Shown here piece by piece: positions 43,002-50,499 of a stretch of 64,000 nt of DNA (within the stretch, counting starts at the first letter, position 1; every line of letters starts with the position of its first letter). Made by a program: the position numbers and the translations under genes. Source of the DNA: Methylorubrum sp. B1-46 (lineage in GTDB: Bacteria; Pseudomonadota; Alphaproteobacteria; Rhizobiales; Beijerinckiaceae); assembly GCF_021117295.1 (NCBI RefSeq), contig NZ_CP088247.1, positions 943,501 to 1,007,500 of the forward strand, given 5' to 3'. The notes beneath the pieces were generated by a model. It saw only the letters and a list, made by a program, of their open reading frames with translations, was not told the origin of the DNA and made no database searches.

Positions 43002-43325
43002 ATGCCGCGCTCATTCTCTCTCATCCCTCGCGCTCTGTGTCTCGGCACCGCCGTCTTCGGTCTGGCCGTCACCGCTGCCTCGGCCCAGGAGCGGCCCTAC
43101 ACCCCGGCGCTCACCTGCGCCGCGGTTCAGGCGCTGGTGGCGCGGCAGGGCCGCGTCGTGCTCGCCACGAGCCCGCACGCCTACGAGGCGGTGCATTACG
43201 AGAGCGGCGATTGCCGGAACGAGGTGACCGCCCGGCCCGCCTTCGAACCGACCCTCGACGATCCGAACTGCTTCGCCGGCTATCGCTGCGTTCAGCGCAA
43301 CAACAGCGACAACTCGGCCCGCTGA
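43002..43325 (+). CDS. Small secreted Cys-containing protein (107 aa), hypothetical
   Basis: Signal peptide PRALCLGTAVFGLAVTAASA with cleavage before QERPY. The mature part of about 79 residues holds four Cys (LTCAAVQALVARQG, GDCRNEV, PNCFAGYRCVQ), suggesting two disulphides in the periplasm. AAGG lies about ten bases upstream of the ATG. The family is conserved-looking but not one I can name. It is convergent with the GNAT/flippase pair. Confidence 0.72.
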   Translation: MPRSFSLIPRALCLGTAVFGLAVTAASAQERPYTPALTCAAVQALVARQGRVVLATSPHAYEAVHYESGDCRNEVTARPAFEPTLDDPNCFAGYRCVQRNNSDNSAR

Positions 43326-43376
43326 GGCCTGCTGAGGGCTTGGCAAGGCCTGGAAAGCCCCTCGGATGAGGCGTCG

Positions 43377-44543
43377 TCAGCCCCGCCGCAGCAGCCGCTT
43401 GGCCTCGGCCTTGGCGCGATGCTCGAATCGGGCGAGGCGCAACCGTCGCTCCAGGGAGATCCGGCCGGCGCCCGGTGGCAGAGCGATGATCTCGGCGATG
43501 GTCTCGCGCTCGGGGTAGAGACTCTCCAGCGCCGAGCCCGGCATCGTCGCCGAGTCGAGCCGCCCGGCAAAGCCCTCCGCGTGCAGCGCGCGCACGATGG
43601 CGTCCTCCAGCACGAGGCCGGGAGCCTGGGCGCGCAGGCCTTCATCGTAGGCGGTCTTGAGCAGGTAGGCGGTCCCGCCGCAGACCAGGGCGAGGCTCGC
43701 CGCGACCGTGCGGCCGTCCAGGCGCAGCCCGTCGGCCCGAACCGTCACCGGCCCCTCCTGCGGCCGGAACAGGGCGCGGGCGAAGGCTTCCGTCCGCGGG
43801 CGGCTGCGCAGGGCCGTGCCGGCCTCGCCCTTCCAGCCGCCGGCCTCGAGGGCGAGGAAATCCTCCAGCGCCCGCTCCAGCGCCGCCCCCTCTGTCGCAC
43901 TCTCGACGATCAGCGCTCCCGCCTCCTCCAACCGGCGTCGGCGGCGGCGCAGGTCCTTGAGGCGGCCCTTGTGCGGGTGGCCGGCGAGGAAGGCATCGTA
44001 ATCGCCTCGCCGGTCGAGAACCGGGCGCTCGAACTGCGCGACGCTACCGATCTGCCAGCCGGCCCGCCCCATGGCGGCGAGGAGCCCGGCTCCGAGGCGG
44101 GTCTCGACGGCGAGCAGCGGCCAGCGCCAGGGACGCCCGCCTGAGGCCAGCGCGAGGCCCTCGACGAGGGCGTCGAGCCGACCCTCCAGGCCGGGACCAT
44201 CGGCGACGAGGGGTGTGGTCGATGTCACGTAGGGCGAGTGGAAGGGCTGCGCGACCGCCGCGCCGAGGCCGGTCATGTCGGGCCGCAGGACGAAGGGCAG
44301 CAGCGCCGCAATGTGTCCCCGCTCGCGGACGACCACCGCGGAGAGGCGAGGCGCGCACAGGCCATGGGCACGGTGCGCCGCGACGACCGCCCGCGCGTAG
44401 AACGGGTGCGGCGCGACGGCCCGGACGGCCAGAGCGTCCCAGGCCGTCGCCTCCGCCGCGAGCGCGGCGACAGGCTCGACGGCCAAGTCAAGCGATCTGG
44501 AGAGAGAGGCGGACGATCCGGAAAGGGACAAGGCGCGCGTCAC
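43377..44543 (-). CDS. GNAT/FemAB-like acyltransferase (CelD/BcsL family)
   Basis: A 388-residue protein of the 'acetyltransferase involved in cellulose biosynthesis' type. The central and C-terminal parts include HPHKGRLKDLRRRRRRLEEA, FLALEAGGWKGEAGTALRSR and LVCGGTAYLLKTAYDEGLRA, then QAPGLVLEDAIVRALHAEGF, the characteristic block of this family. The GTG start at 44543 overlaps the flippase stop as GTGA, so translation is coupled. It probably modifies an exported polysaccharide or its precursor; the acyl group and target are unknown. A frame open to 45962 is only the shadow of the flippase gene. Confidence 0.82.
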   Translation of the reverse strand: MTRALSLSGSSASLSRSLDLAVEPVAALAAEATAWDALAVRAVAPHPFYARAVVAAHRAHGLCAPRLSAVVVRERGHIAALLPFVLRPDMTGLGAAVAQPFHSPYVTSTTPLVADGPGLEGRLDALVEGLALASGGRPWRWPLLAVETRLGAGLLAAMGRAGWQIGSVAQFERPVLDRRGDYDAFLAGHPHKGRLKDLRRRRRRLEEAGALIVESATEGAALERALEDFLALEAGGWKGEAGTALRSRPRTEAFARALFRPQEGPVTVRADGLRLDGRTVAASLALVCGGTAYLLKTAYDEGLRAQAPGLVLEDAIVRALHAEGFAGRLDSATMPGSALESLYPERETIAEIIALPPGAGRISLERRLRLARFEHRAKAEAKRLLRRG

Positions 44544-45916
44544 CGGGCGGCACTCCGTTGGGGAAACCCGACGACCGGCGTCGCGAGCCCGTGAAGGGAG
44601 CGCGCGCCGAGCGCTAGGATGAACCCGCGCAGCGTTTGGGCCAGCGCCACCGCGATCGCCGCCCCGGTGACGCCGAGCCAGGGGACCAGAGCGAGGCAAA
44701 GTCCGACGGCGAGGATCAGCATCGCCAGGGTGATCCCGGCGCAGAGCCGCTCGCCGCCGAGCATGGTCAGCACGTCCTCGGCGGGTCCGAACAGGCTCGC
44801 CGCGACGCTGCCGGCCACGAGGATCGCCAGCACCGGCAGGCTGGCGCGAAACCCCTCGCCGAACAGGCCGAGCAGCAGCGGCGACACCGCGAGGATGGCA
44901 AGGCCGACGCCGGCCGTGGCGAGGAACGTCCAGCGCGCCTGCATCCGCACGAGACCGGCGAGCCCGGCCTCGTCGCCCCGCGCGCGGGCGGCGGCGAGGC
45001 GCTGCGCGGTGGTGGCCGAGGCCGCGTAATGCACGAAGGCGACGAATTGCTGGATCCGGGTCGCGGCGAAGTACAGGCCGACCGCCTCCGGGGCTGCGAG
45101 GAAACCGAGGATCACAACATCGACGAAGCCGAAGGCGCTGGCGGCGAGGTCGCCCGCCGCGATCGGCAGGCAGGCGGTGAGCCATAGCCGCCAGCGGTAG
45201 AGGCGCGGGCCGGCCGGCAGATGCCGGCGCAGGCGCGCCAGCAGCAGCCCGGCCTGAACGGCGGCGGCGAGACCGGTCGCGGCCAGCGTGCAGGCGATGG
45301 CGACCCAGGCCTCGGCCGGGGCGCCCGCGAGCACGGCGCCGATCATCGCGACCATGATGAGGGCTTGGCGCAGCAGGTAGGGCGGCGCGATGGCCAGCAG
45401 CGGCCAGCCCTGGCTGCGGGCCACGCCCTCGAGATAGTCCTGGATGGCGAAGAGCGGCACGACCAAAGCCGCGACGAGGATCGGCGTGCCGTAGGGTCCG
45501 GCGAGCAGATCGCCTTGAAGGAGCGCCATGGCGAGGCCGCCGAGCGCGAGGGCAAGCCCGCCGCCGAGGCTCGCCAGCGCCCCGCCGAGCAGGAAGCCGC
45601 GCACGCTGTCGAGCCGGTCTGTCGCCTGATCGGCGGGCAGGAAGCGGCAGGCGCCCTGGGACAGGCCGAAGGTCGCGGTGTGGCCGAGGATGGCGATCCA
45701 GACCCAGACGGTGGCGAAGATCCCGTATTCCGCGCCGCCCATCATCCGGGCCATCAGGACCTGCGCCCCGTAGGCGAACCCGGCCGCGCCGATGCGGACC
45801 GCGAACACGCCGAGCGCGGAGACGGCGGGCGTGGCGCGCGCGGCCCGAAGCCGGACGAGAAGCGCCTCGAACGAGGAGGGCGGGAAGCCTCCCGCGATCA
45901 CCTTGTCCGCTGCCAT
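44540..45916 (-). CDS. Polysaccharide flippase (Wzx/MOP superfamily)
   Basis: A 458-residue integral membrane protein with about 12-14 hydrophobic segments (for example AVRIGAAGFAYGAQVLMARM, VVILGFLAAPEAVGLYFAAT, GITLAMLILAVGLCLALVPW). Motifs such as MMGGAEYGIFATVWVW near the N terminus and ALIMVAMIGAVLAGAPAEAW match lipopolysaccharide/O-antigen flippases, which move lipid-linked sugars to the periplasm. Together with the coupled acyltransferase it suggests assembly of an exopolysaccharide or other envelope glycan. No glycosyltransferases are adjacent, so the substrate is unknown. Confidence 0.85.
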   Translation of the reverse strand: MAADKVIAGGFPPSSFEALLVRLRAARATPAVSALGVFAVRIGAAGFAYGAQVLMARMMGGAEYGIFATVWVWIAILGHTATFGLSQGACRFLPADQATDRLDSVRGFLLGGALASLGGGLALALGGLAMALLQGDLLAGPYGTPILVAALVVPLFAIQDYLEGVARSQGWPLLAIAPPYLLRQALIMVAMIGAVLAGAPAEAWVAIACTLAATGLAAAVQAGLLLARLRRHLPAGPRLYRWRLWLTACLPIAAGDLAASAFGFVDVVILGFLAAPEAVGLYFAATRIQQFVAFVHYAASATTAQRLAAARARGDEAGLAGLVRMQARWTFLATAGVGLAILAVSPLLLGLFGEGFRASLPVLAILVAGSVAASLFGPAEDVLTMLGGERLCAGITLAMLILAVGLCLALVPWLGVTGAAIAVALAQTLRGFILALGARSLHGLATPVVGFPQRSAAR

Positions 45917-46034
45917 GGGGCGCCATCCGACACAGGCGCCGGGCCACGGGTATGGCCGGCACGCTCGGAGATCAGCCTAGGAAGCGCGAGATTTCGGGCG
46001 GGTTAAGAGCGCTCGATAAAACGCCCGCGCCGGC

Positions 46035-47030
46035 TTACGGCTTCTTCGGGGCCGGGCCGGCACCGGGCGTCCCGGTCTGGGCCGGATCGGTCTTCGGGAT
46101 ATCGGATGTGGCGTGGTCCGTCTTCGCCGCATCCGACTTGCCCGAATCCGTTTTGCCAGAGTCCGCCTTGCCCGCATCCTTGGCCGCCTCCGGCTGGAGC
46201 AGCGACAGGGTGATCGCCCGCGTGGCGTGCTCGGCCATGCAGCGCAAGCCCAGATCGTTGAGCCGGAAATGACGGCCCAGCATATGCGCCTCGGTGGTTC
46301 GCTGGGTCGAGAGGAAGCGCATCGCCGCGTAGCGGTGGACCAGCGGCACCGCTTCGCGGCGAGCCACATCCTGCACCGTGCGCACCATCTGCGTGTAATA
46401 GGCGTCGTCGGCCAGGCTCTCGGTGAAGACGGGGTCGATCAGCACGATGTCGATGCCGTGCGACTTCACCCACTGAACCGATTCGTCGAGCGCCTCGCCG
46501 AAGGCCTCGATGTCGACGCGGGCCAGCGCATCGTTGGTGCCGACCTGCCAGACCACGAGGTCCGGCTCCATCTCGGCCACCATGGACCGGAGCCGCTCGC
46601 CCGCCCCGCTCGCCACCTCGCCGGGCAGGCCGCGGGCCTCGACCTCGATCTGGACGTCGGGCAGCGCCTGCTCCAGGGCGTTCTCGAGCTTAACCGGGTA
46701 GCTCGCGGAGGCGCCGAGCCCCGCCGAGGAGGAGCCGATCGAGAGAACGTGGATCACACGCTTTTCCTTGAGCGCCGCCTTGACCGCCTTGAGCCGCGCC
46801 AGGGTGTAGAGCTTCGAGCCCGGCACCCGGCATTCGGGCGACAGGCTGAGGTCGAGCGCCTCGACCGTCGTGGTTGCCGGCCCGGCCGGCATCGGTGCGG
46901 CGCCCGAGGTCTCGCCGAAGGCGGGCGAGGCGAGACTCAGGCCGAGGAGGACGGCGAGCCGGCGGGCGAGGCGGTGTCGGGAGCCTTGCGCGTCGGCCGC
47001 GGTCTGCGGGAACGCCATTCGACGAACCAT
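46035..47030 (-). CDS. Secreted SGNH/GDSL hydrolase
   Basis: A 331-residue protein with a signal sequence (RRLAVLLGLSLASPAFGETS). The SGNH blocks are clear: VLSIGSSSAGLGASASYP (catalytic Ser), GLPGE (Gly), VWQVGTNDALARVD (Asn) and the C-terminal block FRLNDLGLRCMA, with the usual Asp-x-x-His replaced. The tail holds short charged repeats (AGKADSGKTDSGKSDAAKTD). These enzymes de-acylate or acylate envelope polysaccharides. The 5' end overlaps opgC by 94 bases in another frame (82 if ATG 47018 is used), which suggests translational coupling and a joint role in glycan modification. Confidence 0.82.
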   Translation of the reverse strand: MVRRMAFPQTAADAQGSRHRLARRLAVLLGLSLASPAFGETSGAAPMPAGPATTTVEALDLSLSPECRVPGSKLYTLARLKAVKAALKEKRVIHVLSIGSSSAGLGASASYPVKLENALEQALPDVQIEVEARGLPGEVASGAGERLRSMVAEMEPDLVVWQVGTNDALARVDIEAFGEALDESVQWVKSHGIDIVLIDPVFTESLADDAYYTQMVRTVQDVARREAVPLVHRYAAMRFLSTQRTTEAHMLGRHFRLNDLGLRCMAEHATRAITLSLLQPEAAKDAGKADSGKTDSGKSDAAKTDHATSDIPKTDPAQTGTPGAGPAPKKP

Positions 47031-48076
47031 GCGGTGAAACCCAGTGCGATCAGGCCGAAGCCTACGACCGAAATGTCAACGAAGATACCGCCACCGGTCT
47101 GGAAGCGCACGAACTGTCCGCCCAGGCTCAACAGCGATCCCATCGAGAACACGGCCAGCGAGTTGCGCCCCAAACCCGACAGAAACCGGGCAAGCCGCCC
47201 GACATGCGGGGCGATGAGAGCGTAGACGCCCTGGAAAGCCAGCACCATGCCGCAGAAATGGATCAGCCGGGCGGGCGAGAGGTAGGTCTTGTCGAAGGTG
47301 AAGACGAGGCGCGGGTCGGGCGCCAGCATCGGATCGGGCCGCAATTCGAGCACCGCGAGCACGACGCCGACGACGACGATGACGACGCCAAGCGGCATCA
47401 ACCGCGGCCAGAGGCGCCGCAGCCGCTCCGAGCCGTGGGTCGCCTCGTTGGCGAGGAAGCCCAGCACCAGCAGCAATTGCCAGCAGAGCGGGTCGAAGAA
47501 CCAGTCGCCCTCGCCCGGCCAGGATGGAAAATTCCACTCGAAAACGAGACTCGCGCCGTAGAGCGAGAGCGAGAACGCCAGGAGCAGGACCCGGCTGACG
47601 CGGCCGATCAGCACCACGGCCGGGGCAATGGCGATCAGCACTACGTAGAGCGGCAGGATGTTGAAGAAGCCGAGCTGGTGGGTGAGCAGAACGACGCCGA
47701 CCATGGTCTGAATCGGGTCGGCGAAGAAGCCGCCGGCATTGTGCCATTCGAGGATCAGCGGGTTGTCGAGATAGAGCGCGCAGCCGGCGATCATCGCGAG
47801 CGCCAGCGTCATGATGGTGATCTGCGCGCGGTACACCTCGACCGTGCGCGACAGGAGCCGCAGCACGGTGGTGAGGCGCGGCTCCGGCAGGCCGTCACGC
47901 CCGCGGGTGGCGAGCCCGATCGACCAGCCGGCCAGGAACACGAACAACTCGGCGGCATCCGAGATGCCGTACTGCGAGAAGGTGTAGCGCTCGAAGAAGT
48001 TGCCGGGGATGTGGTTGATGAAAATCGTCACCAGCGCAAAGCCGCGCCAGAAATCGATCGCGTTCGGCTCGCGCAT
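46937..48076 (-). CDS. opgC: OpgC-domain membrane acyltransferase
   Basis: A 379-residue protein of the OpgC family, which succinylates osmoregulated periplasmic glucans in other proteobacteria. The N terminus REPNAIDFWRGFALVTIFIN is the family signature, followed by HIPGNFFERYTFSQYGISDA and AELFVFLAGWSIGL. About ten membrane helices follow (for example LPLYVVLIAIAPAVVLIGRV and LMPLGVVIVVVGVVLAVLEL). The last 31 codons overlap the SGNH hydrolase start. The substrate here is unproven, since glucan synthase genes are not in the window. Confidence 0.85.
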   Translation of the reverse strand: MREPNAIDFWRGFALVTIFINHIPGNFFERYTFSQYGISDAAELFVFLAGWSIGLATRGRDGLPEPRLTTVLRLLSRTVEVYRAQITIMTLALAMIAGCALYLDNPLILEWHNAGGFFADPIQTMVGVVLLTHQLGFFNILPLYVVLIAIAPAVVLIGRVSRVLLLAFSLSLYGASLVFEWNFPSWPGEGDWFFDPLCWQLLLVLGFLANEATHGSERLRRLWPRLMPLGVVIVVVGVVLAVLELRPDPMLAPDPRLVFTFDKTYLSPARLIHFCGMVLAFQGVYALIAPHVGRLARFLSGLGRNSLAVFSMGSLLSLGGQFVRFQTGGGIFVDISVVGFGLIALGFTAWFVEWRSRRPRPTRKAPDTASPAGSPSSSA

Positions 48077-48262
48077 CAGGCTCCACGGTCCGGCGGTGTG
48101 ACGTCGAAGCGGTCAGTCGCGGCCTCCCACGCGGCGCGCGAGGCGACCGGTGCGGCGCCGTTCCGGGACCCGCGACCCGGAGCGGAAGACGGCCGCCCTG
48201 ATAGACTGCGCCGGGGCGGGTTGGGAAGCGGAACCGCGGTGACGAGCGCGCGATACCGGCGC

Positions 48263-49024
48263 CTATGCCGCCCCGCGCAGATGCCCCGCATGCCAGTCGC
48301 GCAGCGCTTCCAGCGTCACGACACCATCGGGCCAGACATGGCCCTGAAGGTGCTGGTGCGGCGCGTCCGGCTCGCCGAGGTTGGAGACCGCGGAGAAGGC
48401 GCCGTCGAGGCGGTGGCTCTGGGTGTAGCGGCTGCGCGTGGCGAGCACCGGCAGGCCGGCGGCGAGTGCCGAGCGGATGCCGGCCGCCGAATCCTCGAAC
48501 GCGATCGCCTCGGACGGGTCGATGCCGAGGCGGTGGACCGCGAGGGCAAAGATGTCGGGGGCGGGCTTCTTCTGCGCCGCCTCGTCGCCGGCGGCAATCA
48601 CGTCGAAGGGCTGCGCGTCGCCCGGAAAGTTGAGCCTGAGCAGCAGGTCGATGTTCGGCCGGCTGGTGGTGGTGGCCACCGCCAGCCGCACGCCCTGCGC
48701 CCGCGCCTCCTCGACCAGGCGCCGCACGCCGGGCCGCAACGAAAGGCCGCCGCTCTCGGCCAGTTCGCCGTAGAAGCGCGTCTTGAGATCGTGGATCTCC
48801 GGCATCCGCACTTTCAGCGCCTCCGCCTCCTCGGCGTGGAAGCGCTCGATGTAGTGGACGAGCCGCTCCTTGCCGCCCATCACCTTGAGAAGTTCGGCGT
48901 AGAGTTCCGGCGACCAGTGCCAGGGCAGGCCGAGCGCCTGGAAGGCGCGGTTGAAGCCCTGGCGGTGGAGGTCTTCGGTCTCGGCGAGCGTTCCGTCGAC
49001 GTCGAAGATCAGCGCCCTCAGCAT
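48263..49024 (-). CDS. cbbY: HAD hydrolase, CbbY type
   Basis: A 253-residue HAD-IA phosphatase. Motif I is [20 protein letters not shown], motif [13 protein letters not shown], motif [11 protein letters not shown] and motif [12 protein letters not shown]. The cap has the CbbY-type sequence [23 protein letters not shown]. In Rhodobacter, CbbY dephosphorylates xylulose 1,5-bisphosphate, a misfire product that inhibits RuBisCO. Here it overlaps rpe by seven bases and lies 9 kb from prk, although no RuBisCO is seen, so its role may be to clear sugar bisphosphates other than for RuBisCO protection (inference). Confidence 0.85.
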   Translation of the reverse strand: MLRALIFDVDGTLAETEDLHRQGFNRAFQALGLPWHWSPELYAELLKVMGGKERLVHYIERFHAEEAEALKVRMPEIHDLKTRFYGELAESGGLSLRPGVRRLVEEARAQGVRLAVATTTSRPNIDLLLRLNFPGDAQPFDVIAAGDEAAQKKPAPDIFALAVHRLGIDPSEAIAFEDSAAGIRSALAAGLPVLATRSRYTQSHRLDGAFSAVSNLGEPDAPHQHLQGHVWPDGVVTLEALRDWHAGHLRGAA

Positions 49025-49701
49025 CGCACGCCGTCCCGCCCGGCGGCGGCATCGGCCGCGGCGCGGATCGCCGCGACATTGGTCTCATACTTGTCCGGCC
49101 CGCCCTTGAACGCGGCGGAGCCGGCGACGAGGATGTTGGCGCCCGCCTGCGCGGCCGGTCCCGCCGTCTCCGGGGTGATGCCGCCATCGACCGAGATGTC
49201 GATCGAACGGCCCGCCGTCATTGCCTTGACGCGGGCAATGGTCTCGAGCGCCGAGTGGATGAAGCTCTGGCCGCCGAAGCCGGGATTGACCGTCATCACC
49301 AGCACGAGATCGACCATGTCGAGCACCGGCTCGATGGCGGAGGCCGGTGTGCCGGGATTAAGCGCCACGCCCGCGCGCTTGCCCAAGCCCCGGATCGTCT
49401 GGAGCGAGCGGTGGATGTGCGGGCCCGCCTCGACATGGACCGTGATCGCGTCGGCGCCCGCCTCGGCGAAGGCGGCGAGGTAGGGGTCGGCCGGGGCGAT
49501 CATCAGGTGGACATCGAAGACCTTGTCGGTCCAGGGCCGCAGCGCCTTCACCACCGCCGGGCCGAAGCTGATGTTGGGCACGAAATGCCCGTCCATCACA
49601 TCGAGATGGATCCAGTCGGCGCCGGCTTGCGCGATCGCCCGCGTCTCCTCGCCGAGCCTGGAGAAGTCGGCGGCGAGGATCGAGGGTGCGAGGATGGTCA
49701 T
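49018..49701 (-). CDS. rpe: Ribulose-phosphate 3-epimerase
   Basis: A 227-residue TIM-barrel enzyme interconverting ribulose 5-phosphate and xylulose 5-phosphate. [20 protein letters not shown], the metal-binding [42 protein letters not shown] and [13 protein letters not shown] are all intact. ATG 49701 is the family start; an open extension to 49824 runs into a repeat-like region. It overlaps cbbY downstream by seven bases. Confidence 0.95.
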   Translation of the reverse strand: MTILAPSILAADFSRLGEETRAIAQAGADWIHLDVMDGHFVPNISFGPAVVKALRPWTDKVFDVHLMIAPADPYLAAFAEAGADAITVHVEAGPHIHRSLQTIRGLGKRAGVALNPGTPASAIEPVLDMVDLVLVMTVNPGFGGQSFIHSALETIARVKAMTAGRSIDISVDGGITPETAGPAAQAGANILVAGSAAFKGGPDKYETNVAAIRAAADAAAGRDGVRC

Positions 49702-49785
49702 GGGAACAGCTCGGAACAACGATGCGCCGCCCCGCGGCAAGAACGCGGGCGGCCCTGGGAGGGAGAGGCTTCCTGCAACCGATCT

Positions 49786-49830
49786 AGTGCATCGGAGGGA
49801 AAGTTGCTCGCCGGCTTCACGCAAAAAAGC
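49786..49830 (+). repeat. Possible diverged family 2 repeat
   Basis: TAGTGCATCGGAGGGAAAGT, then CGCCGGCTTCACGCAAAAAA aligns with the family 2 copy at 34536 (TAGAGCATCGTCCCGAAAGG... CGCCGGCTTTCGGGAAAAAG) over most of its length. The right arm has lost its inverse, so the hairpin is destroyed. Confidence 0.45.
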
Positions 49831-49893
49831 GGGCGCGGATAGGGCAGCCCTGCGGTCGTCACCGTTTCCAGCGGATCAAATTCGGTGTCCCCG

Positions 49894-50499
49894 TTACGAG
49901 GAGGGAAACGAACCGGCCCGCTCCGGCCGATGCCACGCCTTCGGCTGATCCTCCGCCCCCGTCCCTAGCGGGCATTGCACGATCACGCTGTCGCTCCAGC
50001 GCCCGTACTTGTAGCCGATCGCCGGAAGGTAGCCGACGCGGGCGAACCCGCAGGCCTCGTGCAGGCGCAACGAGGCCTCGTTGCTCGCGTCGATATAGCC
50101 GATCATCTGCCGGTAGCCGCCGGCAGAACAGGCCTCGATCAGCGCCGGCAACAGGCGGCGCCCGATGCCGGCGTGCAGGTGGTCGGGATGCACGTAGATC
50201 GAGTGTTTGAGGGCGTAGCGGTAGGCCGGGCGCTTGCGGAACGGCACGGCGTAGGCGTAGCCGGCGATCTGCCCGCCCCGCTCGGCGACGAGGTGGGGCA
50301 GGCGCTTGCTGCGCATGGTCTTACGCCGCCGCCGCAACTCGTCGGGGAGCAGGCGCTCCTCCTCGAAGTCGCCGGTATCCCCGACGCCTCTCCGGATATG
50401 GCGCTCGTAGATCGCGATCATCGCCGACACGTCGGCATCCGACGAGGGTCGGATCACCACCTCGGCGTGAGCGGAGATCGCCGCTGCGCCCTCCGCCAT
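49894..50499 (-). CDS. GNAT N-acetyltransferase (phosphinothricin-acetyltransferase-like)
   Basis: A 201-residue GNAT. VVIRPSSDADVSAMIAIYER begins the fold; YVHPDHLHAGIGRRLLPALI is the acetyl-CoA loop, and ASNEASLRLHEACGFARVGY is the C-terminal signature of the PAT/YncA group. Its ATG and the TGA of the upstream decarboxylase share one base (TGATG), so translation is coupled. A substrate related to the amine product of the decarboxylase is a reasonable guess, not shown. Confidence 0.85.
   Translation of the reverse strand: MAEGAAAISAHAEVVIRPSSDADVSAMIAIYERHIRRGVGDTGDFEEERLLPDELRRRRKTMRSKRLPHLVAERGGQIAGYAYAVPFRKRPAYRYALKHSIYVHPDHLHAGIGRRLLPALIEACSAGGYRQMIGYIDASNEASLRLHEACGFARVGYLPAIGYKYGRWSDSVIVQCPLGTGAEDQPKAWHRPERAGSFPSS

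Noticed and set aside
44544..45962. Fusion of flippase region to the acyltransferase in one frame
   Set aside because: The frame is open but the upstream part is a shadow of the flippase; the GTG at 44543 overlapping the flippase stop is a better start.
46874..49483. Plus-strand open frame of 869 codons
   Set aside because: Antisense to SGNH, opgC, cbbY and rpe, all with intact motifs; the composition is that of a shadow frame.
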